Counted from the first letter of the stretch, positions 45,953 to 55,368 are shown. The stretch is DNA of 64,000 bases from Ruegeria lacuscaerulensis (GCF_013033355.1 NZ_WQDY01000014.1:52514-116513); one strand, 5' to 3'. The notes: a model not told the origin generated them from the letters alone. Translations and numbers: made by a program.

Positions 45953-47578
45953 ATGCAGCACAACTATGACGCATTGGCGCAAAATGCAGCGAACTTTGTA
46001 CCGCTTTCACCGCTTTCGTTTTTGTCGCGGGCAAACTCGGTCCATCGAGACCGTGTCGCGGTTATCTATGGGGATGTTCGCCGCAATTGGAGCGATATAG
46101 CCGCTCGGGCGAGTGCTGTTGCAAGCGGCTTGAAGGCGTTGGGTTTGTCCAAGGGCGACACGATTTCTATCCTAAGCCCGAACATCCCGGAATTGTTCGA
46201 GCTTCATTTCGCCATCCCGCTGATGGGCGCGGTTCTCAACACGCTCAATACACGGTTGGAAGCCGAAACGATCGCTTACATTCTGGATCATGCAGATACC
46301 AAACTGGTGATTGTTGATCGTGAGTTCGTTCCCCTCCTGTCGCAGGCTTTCGAGCGACTTGGCCGCACGGTCCCAGTGGTCGAGATCAACGATGTGAACG
46401 CGCCAAGGTCCGACACGTTGGGTGGCAGAAACTACGAGGACCTCGCCGCTGCTCCTGTCGATCCTGATCTGTTGGTCTCGCCAGCCAGTGAATGGGATGC
46501 GATCGCTCTGAATTACACGTCGGGCACATCGGGGCGCCCGAAGGGCGTCGTGTATCACCACCGCGGTGCGTATCTGATGGCTTTAGGTACTGTTGCCGCT
46601 TGGGAAATGCCGCACTATCCGATCTATCTGTCTGTGGTCCCGATGTTCCATTGTAATGGCTGGGGCCATCCGTGGATGATGGCTATTCTGGGCGGAACCA
46701 AGGTTTTCACGCGGACGCCCGCAGCAGACAAAGTTTTGGACGCGATCCGGACTCATGGTGTCACCCACTTAGGAGCAGCGCCTATCGTACTTCAGATGAT
46801 CGCGGAGCACGAAGATACCGATGCCGCGCCGTTTGATCCCGCAATTCGTGTCCTTACCGCTGGTGCGCCGCCGCCGCCTTCTGTCTTGGAAAAGACCAAG
46901 GCGATGGGTCTGGACGTCATGCAGGTTTACGGCCTGACCGAAACATATGGCCATATCTCGCAGTGCTTGTGGCAGGATGAATGGGATCACAAGCACCCCG
47001 AGGAGCAAGCCCAGTTGCAAGCCCAGCAGGGTATCGCTTTCCCGATGGTCGAAGATGTGACGGTTCTGGATAGCGAGACCGGGCAAGAAGTTCCGCGCGA
47101 CGGCGATACGCAAGGCGAGATTGCCATTCGGGGCAACACGGTGATGAAGGGGTATTACAAAGATCCCGAAGCCACGGCCAAGGCGTTCAAGGATGGATGG
47201 TTCTGGTCTGGTGATGCCGCCGTTATTCAACCGGACGGCTATATCCAAATACGCGACCGGTTGAAGGATGTGATTATCTCGGGGGGCGAAAACATCTCGT
47301 CGGTCGAGGTTGAGGCCGTGTTGTTCCGCCACCCGGCAGTTCAAGCAGCGGCGGTTGTTGCCAAGGCTGACCCGAAATGGGGGGAAGTGCCATGTGCATT
47401 TGTTGAACTGCGCTCGGGTCACGAGGCTGACGAAGCAGAAATCATCAGCTTTTGTCGCGCAAATCTGGCTGGGTTCAAGACTCCTAAATCGGTGATCTTC
47501 GCTGAGTTGCCCAAGACATCGACCGGAAAGATCCAGAAATTCCAGCTGCGGGAAACCGCCAAAGCCGCAAAGGAGTAG
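45953..47578 (+). CDS. Acyl-CoA synthetase, DmdB-like (3-methylmercaptopropionate-CoA ligase candidate)
   Basis: An ATP-dependent acyl-CoA ligase of the ANL superfamily with 541 residues. Motifs in order: NYTSGTSGRPKGV (P-loop-like, about 185), PMFHCNGWGHPW with H233 and W237, the YGLTETYG motif near 330, and GRD-type hinge IRDRLKDVIISGGENIS near 440, with the C-terminal catalytic lysine in STGKIQKFQLRE. Length and the HCNGW segment fit the DmdB branch, which activates 3-methylmercaptopropionate in DMSP demethylation and may also act on acrylate or short acids. It is the first gene of the catabolic set. ATG 45953 is chosen for its strong ribosome binding site. Confidence 0.85.
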   Translation: MQHNYDALAQNAANFVPLSPLSFLSRANSVHRDRVAVIYGDVRRNWSDIAARASAVASGLKALGLSKGDTISILSPNIPELFELHFAIPLMGAVLNTLNTRLEAETIAYILDHADTKLVIVDREFVPLLSQAFERLGRTVPVVEINDVNAPRSDTLGGRNYEDLAAAPVDPDLLVSPASEWDAIALNYTSGTSGRPKGVVYHHRGAYLMALGTVAAWEMPHYPIYLSVVPMFHCNGWGHPWMMAILGGTKVFTRTPAADKVLDAIRTHGVTHLGAAPIVLQMIAEHEDTDAAPFDPAIRVLTAGAPPPPSVLEKTKAMGLDVMQVYGLTETYGHISQCLWQDEWDHKHPEEQAQLQAQQGIAFPMVEDVTVLDSETGQEVPRDGDTQGEIAIRGNTVMKGYYKDPEATAKAFKDGWFWSGDAAVIQPDGYIQIRDRLKDVIISGGENISSVEVEAVLFRHPAVQAAAVVAKADPKWGEVPCAFVELRSGHEADEAEIISFCRANLAGFKTPKSVIFAELPKTSTGKIQKFQLRETAKAAKE

Positions 47579-47773
47579 ATGGATACAGTCACACCGGAAG
47601 CACGTTTGCGCGATCAACGCTCTGAGGCGCGAAAAACGGGTTTAGGGTGAGAGACACTCGAACACAAAACACCGCTCGATACACAAGACGGAGACCTAGG
47701 TGCCGGGCGGATCGTGCTTAATGACCACCTAATTTAAGTGCGAACTTTACGAAATCACGGAGGAGAAACATAA

Positions 47774-49429
47774 ATGGCAAAAGAACCACCACTGATGGAG
47801 TTGCCCATCGAAGTCAGCGAAGGCGGCTTTTATGATGGCTTCAGCAAAGACGTCACAATCGCGTCAAAAATCCTAGTCGGTGCACTGATCTTCTGGGCGA
47901 TTGCCTTCCCAGAGAACGCATCGAGTGTTTTGGGCGCAATGAACAGCTTCCTGCTGTCGAACTTTGCGGCCTGGTACACGTGGGTCGTGGCGTTCTTCAT
48001 CATCGTCTGTGTGGTGCTGGCGCTGATCCCGTCGACTGGCCGTCTGAAAATGGGCCTGCCCGGTGACAAACCTGAGTTTTCAAGCTTTTCCTGGTTCTCG
48101 ATGATGTTCGGGGCGGGGATTGGCATCGGAATGCTGACGTTTGCAACCGCAGAGCCTATGTACCACTTTGCCAATAACCCCGAGGTTATTCAGGGTCTGG
48201 CAGAAGGGTCGTCGGCTGACAACGTTCGCAATGCCTATAAGTGGTCGTTCCTGCATTGGGGCTTCTCGGCTTGGGCGTGCTATGCGCTGGTTGGCTTGTC
48301 GCTGGGGTATTTCTCGTACCGCCGCAACCTGCCGCTGACCATCCGCTCGGGTCTGGCACCGCTGTTCGGCAGTGCGCTGTCGGGTAAGCTGGGTCACGCG
48401 ATCGACATCGTTGCCGTTGTTGCCACCATTCTGGGCGTCGCACAGACGCTGGGCTTTGGCGTTGAACAGTTCGTCGCCGGTCTGCACCGGATTGGTGTTG
48501 GCGATTGGTTGTTGAATGAAGATGGGAAAGCCACCACTGCTGCCATCGTTGTTGCTCTGCTGGTCATCATGGGTGCGTCCACCTTGTCTGCTCTGTCGGG
48601 CGTCGGCAAAGGCATCAAATGGCTGTCGAACATCAACATGGGCCTCAGCTTCTTCCTGCTGGCCTTCTTCTTGATCTTCGGCTCGGCTCTGTTCGGCCTG
48701 CAAGCACTGTTTGTCGGCTTGTTCGACTATATCGTGGCGTTGCCGGGTATGCTGTTCAACGTCTGGAAAGCTGATGGTACCGAAACTGGCGATGCGCTGG
48801 CCAGCTGGCAGGGCGGATGGTCCGTCTTCTACTGGGCCTGGTGGATCGCATTTGCACCATTCGTGGGTGTGTTCCTGGCGCGTATCTCGCGCGGGCGGAC
48901 CGTTCGTGAATACGTGCTGGGTGCGATCATCATCCCCTCGATGATGTGCTTCGTCTGGTTCACCATCGTTGGTGGCACCGCCATCGACCTGACCCTGAAC
49001 GGCACCGCTGGTGATGCGATTTCGGGTGCCGGTCAGCAGGCACAGCTGTTTGCGATGCTGGACGTGATCCTGTCGTCTGGCTTTGCCTGGGTAATGGCGG
49101 TAATTGTTGTGATCCTGCTGCTGACCTATCTGGTCACTTCGGCAGACTCGGCTGTTCTGATCGTGAACACCATCAACTCGGGCGGTGACGAAGGCCCCAA
49201 AGGCCGTCCGCACATCATCTTCTGGGGCACGGCTCTGGCGTTGGTTGTGGGTGCCTTGTTGATCATCGGTGGACTGGGCGCGATCCAAACCGCGATGGTG
49301 ATTGGGGCGCTGCCGTTCAGCCTGGTGATGGCGCTGATGGGTGTTGCACTGATCAAGGGCATCATCCGTGACAGTCGCCGTGAAAAGCTGGGCGTGACCA
49401 GCGTTCACGCCGCTGAACCGGCCGAGTAA
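47774..49429 (+). CDS. BCCT-family transporter, DddT/BetT-like
   Basis: A 551-residue secondary transporter with 12 predicted membrane helices. The Na+/substrate motif FGAGIGIGM (about 115) and the tryptophan-box region FYWAWWIAFAPFVGVFLARISRGRTVREY (about 355) are characteristic of betaine/choline/carnitine transporters, whose substrates are zwitterions with quaternary ammonium or sulfonium groups. In this neighbourhood DMSP is the likely substrate, with glycine betaine as an alternative. There is a GGAGGAG ribosome binding site seven bases upstream and a 195-base leader after the ligase gene. A strong intrinsic terminator follows. Confidence 0.9.
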   Translation: MAKEPPLMELPIEVSEGGFYDGFSKDVTIASKILVGALIFWAIAFPENASSVLGAMNSFLLSNFAAWYTWVVAFFIIVCVVLALIPSTGRLKMGLPGDKPEFSSFSWFSMMFGAGIGIGMLTFATAEPMYHFANNPEVIQGLAEGSSADNVRNAYKWSFLHWGFSAWACYALVGLSLGYFSYRRNLPLTIRSGLAPLFGSALSGKLGHAIDIVAVVATILGVAQTLGFGVEQFVAGLHRIGVGDWLLNEDGKATTAAIVVALLVIMGASTLSALSGVGKGIKWLSNINMGLSFFLLAFFLIFGSALFGLQALFVGLFDYIVALPGMLFNVWKADGTETGDALASWQGGWSVFYWAWWIAFAPFVGVFLARISRGRTVREYVLGAIIIPSMMCFVWFTIVGGTAIDLTLNGTAGDAISGAGQQAQLFAMLDVILSSGFAWVMAVIVVILLLTYLVTSADSAVLIVNTINSGGDEGPKGRPHIIFWGTALALVVGALLIIGGLGAIQTAMVIGALPFSLVMALMGVALIKGIIRDSRREKLGVTSVHAAEPAE

Positions 49430-49443
49430 GGTCTGAAAAATCG

Positions 49444-49476
49444 GGGCGGGCGCGTAAAAACGCCTGCCCTTTTTTT
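49444..49476 (+). terminator. Intrinsic terminator after the BCCT transporter
   Basis: GGGCGGGCG pairs with CGCCTGCCC (one G-U pair) around an eight-base loop, followed by seven T residues. It should end the ligase-transporter transcript, so the hydratase gene downstream probably has its own promoter. Confidence 0.88.
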
Positions 49477-49546
49477 GTGCCCGCCCTTTCGCGGGCCCCA
49501 GAATTCGTTAGATGTTTGACCCAGACAAAAAGCCATAGGATAGACG

Positions 49547-50353
49547 ATGCTGACCCTCGACCAACTGAGTGAACTGAAGAATCTGGTCGTTGAGCGACAC
49601 GAAGATGGCGTCTGGATTGTGCGACTGAACCGCCCGAACAAACGCAACGCGTTGGATATTGCCACGATTGATGAACTGGTTGACCTGTTCAGCAGCGCGC
49701 CTCGACTTGGCGCCGCGGCGATTGTCCTGACGGGTGAAGGCGATCACTTTTGCGCTGGCCTCGATCTGGTCGAGCACCATCAGGCCGATCGCAGTCCTGC
49801 TGATTTCATGCATGTCTGCCTGCGTTGGCATGAAGCGTTCAATAAAATGGAATATGGCGGCGTCCCCGTGATCGCCGCCCTTACTGGCGCTGTTGTGGGC
49901 GGCGGATTGGAACTGGCCAGTGCGGCGCATATCCGTGTCGCCGACGCCAGCACTTATTTCGCTCTACCCGAGGGCCAGCGTGGGCTGTTCACCGGCGGAG
50001 GGGCCACTATTCGGGTGGCTGATCTTGTTGGCAAGGCCCGCATGGTCGACATGATGCTGACGGGCCGCGTTTATCAGGGGCAGGAGGCAGTTGAAATCGG
50101 CCTGGCGCAATACCGTGTCGAGGGATCCAGCTTTGACAAAGCGTTGGACCTTGCGCGCCGCGCGGCTGAGAACCTGCCGTTGACCAACTTTGCCATCTGC
50201 TCTGCGATCAGCCACATGCAGAACATGTCTCCTTTGGACGCGGCCTATGCCGAATCGGTCGTTGCCGGTGTGGTGAATACTCAAACTGATGCCCGCGCGC
50301 GACTTGAGGCGTTTGCCAACAAGACGGCCGCGCGTATTCGACCCGACAGTTAG
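49547..50353 (+). CDS. Enoyl-CoA hydratase/isomerase family protein, DmdD-like candidate
   Basis: A 268-residue crotonase. The oxyanion-hole motif is CAGLDL (about 69) and the glycine motif is GGGLE, with E122 and E142 (ALPEGQRG) at the two acid positions. In the methylthioacryloyl-CoA hydratase DmdD of Ruegeria, as I recall, the catalytic pair is Glu121/Glu141, so the spacing fits. DmdD hydrates and hydrolyses methylthioacryloyl-CoA to acetaldehyde, methanethiol and CoA in the DMSP demethylation route. Many crotonases share both glutamates, so assignment rests partly on the DmdB- and DddT-like neighbours. It is preceded by the transporter terminator. Confidence 0.75.
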   Translation: MLTLDQLSELKNLVVERHEDGVWIVRLNRPNKRNALDIATIDELVDLFSSAPRLGAAAIVLTGEGDHFCAGLDLVEHHQADRSPADFMHVCLRWHEAFNKMEYGGVPVIAALTGAVVGGGLELASAAHIRVADASTYFALPEGQRGLFTGGGATIRVADLVGKARMVDMMLTGRVYQGQEAVEIGLAQYRVEGSSFDKALDLARRAAENLPLTNFAICSAISHMQNMSPLDAAYAESVVAGVVNTQTDARARLEAFANKTAARIRPDS

Positions 50354-50552
50354 TGCATCGAGCGTCACCTTTGGGCGCTGAGGGAGTCATAATCTACTCG
50401 TTTTCCCGTAAATTAATTTTCTTAAAAACAAGTTATTAGACGCTTTCTGTCGGTTCTATATTAACGCTGCTTATATCACTTGGTATGATTAGTCATTGGA
50501 TTTGTTTTGTTTGGATTTGGCAGATTGAGGTCGACCCAAGGAGGAGGCATCC

Positions 50553-52052
50553 ATGACGACGACTGCAATCGGTCATTATATCAATGGCGAGGTTTATGGT
50601 GGTGCGCGCACCAACACTCAGGACGTGTTCAACCCGGCGACGGGGGCTCTGACGGGGCAGGTTGATCTGGCCTCGGTTGGGGATGTGGACAAGGCGGTTG
50701 CGGCGGCCAAGGCGGCGTTTCCGGCGTGGTCGAACATGCCTCCGATCCGCCGCGCGCGGTTGATGAACAAGTTCCTGAACCTGCTGAACGAGCACAAGGA
50801 CGAGCTGGCCCGCGCCATCACTGCCGAGCATGGCAAGGTCTTCACCGACGCCCGCGGCGAGGTTGAGCGCGGCATCGATATCGTCGAGTTCGCCTGCGGC
50901 ATCCCGCAGCTGCTCAAGGGCGATTTCACCGATCAGGTTTCGACCGGCATCGACAACTGGACCCTGCGCCAGCCGTTGGGTGTGGTGGCGGGCGTGACCC
51001 CGTTCAACTTCCCGGTGATGGTGCCGATGTGGATGTTCCCGGTGGCGATTGCGGCGGGCAACACGTTTGTCCTGAAGCCTTCGCCGACCGATCCGACGCC
51101 GTCGCTGATGTATGCCGAACTGATGAAAGAGGCCGGCTTCCCCGATGGTGTCTTCAACGTGGTGCAGGGCGACAAGGTGGCCGTGGACGCGCTGCTGGAG
51201 CACCCCGACGTGCAGGCGATTTCCTTCGTCGGCTCGACCCCGATTGCGAACTACATCTACGAGACCGGCGCCCGTCACGGCAAGCGCGTGCAGGCGCTGG
51301 GTGGGGCCAAGAACCACATGCTGGTGATGCCCGATGCCGATCTGGACAAGGCCGTCGATGCGCTGATGGGCGCGGCCTATGGCTCGGCTGGCGAGCGTTG
51401 CATGGCGATCTCGGTGGCCACGCTGGTGGGCGACGTGGCCGACAAGATCGTGCCGATGATCAAGGACCGCCTGGCCTCGCTGAAGGTCAAGAACGGGGTC
51501 GAGATGGACGCCGAGATGGGCCCGATCGTCACCAAAGCGGCGCATGAGCGGATCACCGGCTACATTGCCAAAGGTGTCGAAGAAGGCGCTGATCTGGTGG
51601 TCGATGGCCGTGGCTACACGGTTGAGGGTCACGAGGATGGCTATTGGATGGGCGGCACGCTGTTCGACAATGTCACTAAGGACATGACGATCTACAAAGA
51701 GGAAATCTTTGGCCCGGTTCTGTCCTGTATCCGCGTCGAAAGCTTTGCTGAAGGTGTGCAGCTGATCAACGACCACGAGTTCGGCAACGGCGTGAGCATC
51801 TTCACCCGTGACGGCAACGCCGCGCGCGAGTTCGGGCGTCAGATTCAGGTGGGCATGGTTGGTGTGAACGTGCCGATCCCGGTGCCGATGGCCTGGCACG
51901 GCTTTGGCGGCTGGAAGAAGAGCCTGTTCGGCGACACCCACGCCTATGGCGAAGAGGGCGTCCGCTTCTACACCAAGCAGAAGTCGATCATGCAGCGCTG
52001 GCCTGAAAGCATCTCAAAAGGCGCTGAGTTCACTATGCCCGTCGCGCGCTGA
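50553..52052 (+). CDS. mmsA: (Methyl)malonate-semialdehyde dehydrogenase, MmsA/DddC
   Basis: A CoA-acylating aldehyde dehydrogenase of 499 residues that converts methylmalonate semialdehyde to propionyl-CoA, or malonate semialdehyde to acetyl-CoA, with NAD+ and CoA. It begins IGHYINGEVYGG and has the NAD-binding FVGSTPIANYIYETGA region (about 230), the catalytic cysteine C283 in SAGERCMAIS, and the pathway-typical PVPMAWHGFGGWKKSLFGD near 450. It is the MmsA of valine/inositol catabolism. The same family serves as DddC in Halomonas DMSP/3-hydroxypropionate catabolism. It has its own AT-rich upstream region and an AAGGAGGAGGC ribosome binding site. Confidence 0.93.
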   Translation: MTTTAIGHYINGEVYGGARTNTQDVFNPATGALTGQVDLASVGDVDKAVAAAKAAFPAWSNMPPIRRARLMNKFLNLLNEHKDELARAITAEHGKVFTDARGEVERGIDIVEFACGIPQLLKGDFTDQVSTGIDNWTLRQPLGVVAGVTPFNFPVMVPMWMFPVAIAAGNTFVLKPSPTDPTPSLMYAELMKEAGFPDGVFNVVQGDKVAVDALLEHPDVQAISFVGSTPIANYIYETGARHGKRVQALGGAKNHMLVMPDADLDKAVDALMGAAYGSAGERCMAISVATLVGDVADKIVPMIKDRLASLKVKNGVEMDAEMGPIVTKAAHERITGYIAKGVEEGADLVVDGRGYTVEGHEDGYWMGGTLFDNVTKDMTIYKEEIFGPVLSCIRVESFAEGVQLINDHEFGNGVSIFTRDGNAAREFGRQIQVGMVGVNVPIPVPMAWHGFGGWKKSLFGDTHAYGEEGVRFYTKQKSIMQRWPESISKGAEFTMPVAR

Positions 52053-52075
52053 TTGTCTGGTTGGGAGGAGGAACC

Positions 52076-53353
52076 ATGCAAAAATCCGAAGACGAAAAAC
52101 TGGAAGGCGGTCCCCTGTCGGGGATCACCGTTCTTGACTTCTCGCGCGTGCTGGCGGGGCCTTATTGCACCATGGTGCTGGCCGATCTGGGCGCGCGGGT
52201 GATCAAGGTTGAAAAATTCGGGACAGGCGACGACACGCGCGCCTTTCCCCCCTTTATCGACGCTGAAAGCGCCTATTTCATGTGCTTCAACCGGGGCAAG
52301 GAAAGCATCGTTCTGGATGTGAAATCGCCCCGCGACCGTGAATTGCTGGAACGCCTGCTGGATACGTCCGATGTTCTGGTCGAAAACTTCCGCCCCGGCG
52401 TGATGGACCGCCTTGGCTATGGCGCAGAACGGCTGGCCAAGACGCATCCGCATCTGATCTATGCCTCGATCTCGGGCTTTGGCCATTCCGGTCCGATGAC
52501 CGATCTGCCCGGCTATGACATGGTCGTGCAGGCCATGGGCGGCGTCATGAGCCTGACCGGCTGGCCCGGCGAGCGCCCGGCGCGCGTCGGCACCAGTTTT
52601 GGCGATCTGGGCGCGGCGTTGTTCGGCGTGATTGGCATCCTGTCGGCGCTGTATAAGCGTACCAAGAACGCACAAGGCGAGCGGGTCGATATTGGCATGC
52701 TGGACTGTCAGGCAGCGCTGATGGAAACCGCGCTGGCGCGGTATGATGTCGAAGGCGTCGTGCCCACGCGCACCGGCGACTGCCACCCCTCGCTGGCCCC
52801 GTTCGAGACGTTTCAGGCCAAGGATGAACGCTTTGTCATCGCCGCCGGGAACGACCAGCTGTTCCTGCTGATGGCCGATGCGCTGAACGCGCCCGATCTG
52901 GCGATGGATCCGGATTTTGCGTCCAACGATCTGCGGGTGCGCAACCGTCCCAAGATGGTTGAGGCGATCGAAGCCGTTACCACCAAAATGCCGATGGAAC
53001 ACTGGCTGGACGCGTTGAACGAGGCCGGTGTGCCCTGCGGCCCGGTCAACACCATCGACAAGCTGCTGGACCATCCGCAACTGCTGTCGCGCAACATGAT
53101 CGTGCAGGTCGAGGGTAAGGGCAAAAAGCCGTTCCGCACCGCCGGCAATCCGATCAAGCTGTCGGCCTACAAGGATATGGACCCTGACCAGCCGCAGGTC
53201 GCGCCGGGGCTGAACCAGCACCGCGAGGCGATTCTGGCTGAAAAGATGGCGGATTTCGAATCCTACGATCAGAACGGCTCGGCCAAGGCCAAGCACAGCG
53301 ATGAAGCGCCCGCCGAGGGCACTAACTGGACCGATTTTGGTCTCAAGAACTGA
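52076..53353 (+). CDS. Class III CoA-transferase (CaiB/BaiF), AcuN-like candidate
   Basis: A 425-residue family III CoA-transferase. VLDFSRVLAGPYCTMVLADLGARVIKVE-type opening (residues about 15-45) and GYDMVVQAMGG carry the expected catalytic aspartate, D148. GVPCGPVNTIDKLLDHPQ (about 320) is a standard family segment. These enzymes move CoA between carboxylates without ATP. The order dehydrogenase - CoA-transferase - hydratase recalls DddC, AcuN and AcuK of Halomonas acrylate/DMSP catabolism, where AcuN loads acrylate or 3-hydroxypropionate with CoA. GGGAGGAGGAAC precedes the ATG, which is preferred over an upstream in-frame start. Confidence 0.85.
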   Translation: MQKSEDEKLEGGPLSGITVLDFSRVLAGPYCTMVLADLGARVIKVEKFGTGDDTRAFPPFIDAESAYFMCFNRGKESIVLDVKSPRDRELLERLLDTSDVLVENFRPGVMDRLGYGAERLAKTHPHLIYASISGFGHSGPMTDLPGYDMVVQAMGGVMSLTGWPGERPARVGTSFGDLGAALFGVIGILSALYKRTKNAQGERVDIGMLDCQAALMETALARYDVEGVVPTRTGDCHPSLAPFETFQAKDERFVIAAGNDQLFLLMADALNAPDLAMDPDFASNDLRVRNRPKMVEAIEAVTTKMPMEHWLDALNEAGVPCGPVNTIDKLLDHPQLLSRNMIVQVEGKGKKPFRTAGNPIKLSAYKDMDPDQPQVAPGLNQHREAILAEKMADFESYDQNGSAKAKHSDEAPAEGTNWTDFGLKN

Positions 53354-53375
53354 ATCAGATTCCGGGAGAAAACTC

Positions 53376-54224
53376 ATGACGACCAACAAGACCAAGGCCA
53401 AAGCCGCCGACACCGCCAAGAAAGCCGCACCCACAGCCAAATCCGAGCGCATCGCACTGGAGGAGATCATTGTCGAGCGTCGCGAAAGTGTTGGCCTGAT
53501 CACGCTGAACCGGCCCAAAAGCTTGAACGCGCTGAACCTGCAACTGGCCGCCGAGGTGATGCAGACCCTCAAGGAATTCGACGCCGATGACCGCATCGGT
53601 GCCGTGGTCATCACCGGCAGCCCGCGTGCCTTTGCTGCGGGTGCCGATATCGAGGAAATGGCCGAAAAGCACCTGGTGGATCTGCTGGCAAATGACATCT
53701 TTGCCGACTGGGATCAGATGCGGTTCATCAAGAAACCGGTGATTGCAGCGGTCAGCGGCTTTGCGCTGGGTGGCGGGTTCGAACTGGCGCTGATGTGCGA
53801 TTTCATCATCGCCAGCGAAGATGCGCAATTTGGTCTGCCCGAAATCAAACTGGGCATTCTGCCGGGAATCGGGGGGTCTCAGCGCCTGACCAAATCGATT
53901 GGCAAAGCCTTTGCGATGGACCTGATCCTGACCGGGCGGACAATTGGCGCAGCCGAAGCCAAGGAATCGGGCGTCGTCGCCCGCGTGGTTCCTACCGAAG
54001 ATCTGCTGCAAACTGCACTGGAGGCTGCACATCAGATCGCTGGTCTGAACGCCCCTGCCGTGGCTATGGCCAAAGAAGCAGTGAACAACGCGCTGGAGAC
54101 CGGGCTGACCCCGGGCGTGCTGCATGAACGCCGCCTGTTCCAGGCCGCGTTCGCGACCGATGGCCAGAAAGAAGGCATGGCGGCGTTTATCGCCAAGCGG
54201 GCACCCGTATTCCGCAACCGCTGA
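53376..54224 (+). CDS. Enoyl-CoA hydratase, AcuK-like candidate
   Basis: A 282-residue crotonase with an N-terminal Lys/Ala-rich extension (about 1-25) ahead of the catalytic fold. Motifs are AAGADIEEM (oxyanion hole), GGGFELALMCD and LPEIKLGILPGIGG, so both catalytic glutamates are present and true hydratase activity is expected. It most resembles short-chain enoyl-CoA/3-hydroxypropionyl-CoA dehydratases. As partner of the CoA-transferase it could interconvert acryloyl-CoA and 3-hydroxypropionyl-CoA, or act on methacrylyl-CoA in valine breakdown. The start has GGGAG upstream; the nearby upstream frame belongs to the end of the CoA-transferase gene. Confidence 0.85.
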   Translation: MTTNKTKAKAADTAKKAAPTAKSERIALEEIIVERRESVGLITLNRPKSLNALNLQLAAEVMQTLKEFDADDRIGAVVITGSPRAFAAGADIEEMAEKHLVDLLANDIFADWDQMRFIKKPVIAAVSGFALGGGFELALMCDFIIASEDAQFGLPEIKLGILPGIGGSQRLTKSIGKAFAMDLILTGRTIGAAEAKESGVVARVVPTEDLLQTALEAAHQIAGLNAPAVAMAKEAVNNALETGLTPGVLHERRLFQAAFATDGQKEGMAAFIAKRAPVFRNR

Positions 54225-54227
54225 GGC

Positions 54228-55214
54228 ATGGCGGAACAAGCCATGTCACTGGTCAATGTTGAAAAACAAGGGCGTTCAGGCATCATCTGCCTGAACCGCC
54301 CCGAGGCGATGAACGCCCTGAATCTTGAGATGATCCATCAGATAGACGCGGCCCTGGACCAGTTCCAGGACGATCCGGCCGTGTTCTGCGTGGTTCTGAC
54401 ATCCTCCAGCGACCGGGCCTTTTGTGCCGGGGGCGACATGCGCCGGGTGCGCGATCTGGTTCTCGCCGAGCAGCTGGACGAGGCCGAGCAGTTCTTTCGG
54501 GAGGAGTACGCCCTGATCGAACGGATCGCCGGGTTTCCCAAACCTTATATCTCGGTGATTGACGGGATTTGTATGGGCGGCGGTATGGGGTTGTCGGTGC
54601 ACGGAGCCTACCGTATCGCGACCGAGCGTGCACTGTTTGCCATGCCGGAAACCGCAATCGGGTTCATTCCCGATGTGGGCGGCAGCTATTTCCTGTCACG
54701 TATGCCGCATCATTGCGGTGTCTGGATGGGCCTTACCGGGGCCTCGGTTCGTGGGTTTGATGCGCATGGACTTGGGATTTCGACCCATATGACGGCGACA
54801 GAATCCCTGCCTGCACTGATGAAGGCCCTGTGTCATTCAGACCACTCGATCGACGATATCCTGACTGATTTGTGCGTCACGAACGTAAATCAACCAAGTA
54901 TATTGATGTTGTCCGATACGACCGGCTGTTTCAGTCCCACATCGCTAAGCACCATTGCCGAATGCCTTCAAAAACGCCCCAGCAAACGCAAAGAGGCGGC
55001 TCTGAAGGCGCTGCGAAAGGCGTCTCCGCGTAGCTTGCTGGAATCCCTGAACCTGTTGCGCAATGGAAAACATCTGACTTTATCCGAATGTCTGGAACAG
55101 GAATTCGAAGCTATGCGGATGGCCATACGCCACCCAGATCTGATCGAAGGTGTCCGCGCAGTGCTGGTCGACAAGGATCACAGCCCGAACTGGCATTCGT
55201 GCAGTAACTCATAA
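54228..55214 (+). CDS. 3-Hydroxyisobutyryl-CoA hydrolase family protein
   Basis: A 328-residue member of the ECH/HIBYL-CoA hydrolase group. CAGGDMR, GGGMGLSVHG and PETAIGFIPDVGGS are the typical HIBCH motifs, the first glutamate of hydratases being replaced as in true hydrolases. The C-terminal half contains the family landmarks ECLEQEF and VRAVLVDKDHSPNW. The reaction is release of CoA from 3-hydroxyisobutyryl-CoA or 3-hydroxypropionyl-CoA. It follows the hydratase by three bases, so both belong to one transcript. It ties the set to valine catabolism or to 3-hydroxypropionate release feeding MmsA/DddC through a dehydrogenase. Confidence 0.88.
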   Translation: MAEQAMSLVNVEKQGRSGIICLNRPEAMNALNLEMIHQIDAALDQFQDDPAVFCVVLTSSSDRAFCAGGDMRRVRDLVLAEQLDEAEQFFREEYALIERIAGFPKPYISVIDGICMGGGMGLSVHGAYRIATERALFAMPETAIGFIPDVGGSYFLSRMPHHCGVWMGLTGASVRGFDAHGLGISTHMTATESLPALMKALCHSDHSIDDILTDLCVTNVNQPSILMLSDTTGCFSPTSLSTIAECLQKRPSKRKEAALKALRKASPRSLLESLNLLRNGKHLTLSECLEQEFEAMRMAIRHPDLIEGVRAVLVDKDHSPNWHSCSNS

Positions 55215-55251
55215 TACAGGCGCCGCCCTTCTGACGACACGAGGGGCGGTG

Positions 55252-55368
55252 ATGACCCAAGGTTCGAAAGAATTAAACTACATGATCGTGACGGACGGCT
55301 TGGCCGGATGTGCTTTGGCTGATCGCTTCTCGGAAAACCTTCAGAATAAGGTGTGCTGGTCAAGGTAG
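55252..55368 (+). pseudogene. Remnant of a GMC oxidoreductase N-terminus
   Basis: A 38-codon frame reads LNYMIVTDGLAGCALADRF, then SENLQNKV before a stop. It aligns by eye with the start of glucose-methanol-choline oxidoreductases, which open with a [21 protein letters not shown]-like FAD motif. The GxGxxG motif is broken (TDGLAG) and the rest of the roughly 540-residue enzyme is absent. GMC-type dehydrogenases (for example the DddA alcohol dehydrogenase as I recall it, or BetA) often accompany such pathways, so this may be a decayed 3-hydroxypropionate or choline dehydrogenase. Confidence 0.55.

Noticed and set aside
47579..47650. 23-codon frame (MDTVTPEARLRDQRSEARKTG) directly after the acyl-CoA ligase with AAGGAG upstream
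   Set aside because: It could be a leader peptide of the transporter gene, but the ribosome site lies inside the ligase end, composition is unremarkable and nothing supports translation.
48080..53698. Long minus-strand frames (442, 482 and 576 codons) opposite the BCCT transporter, mmsA and the CoA-transferase
   Set aside because: The plus-strand genes have unmistakable family motifs. The antisense products show no domain and no ribosome binding sites.
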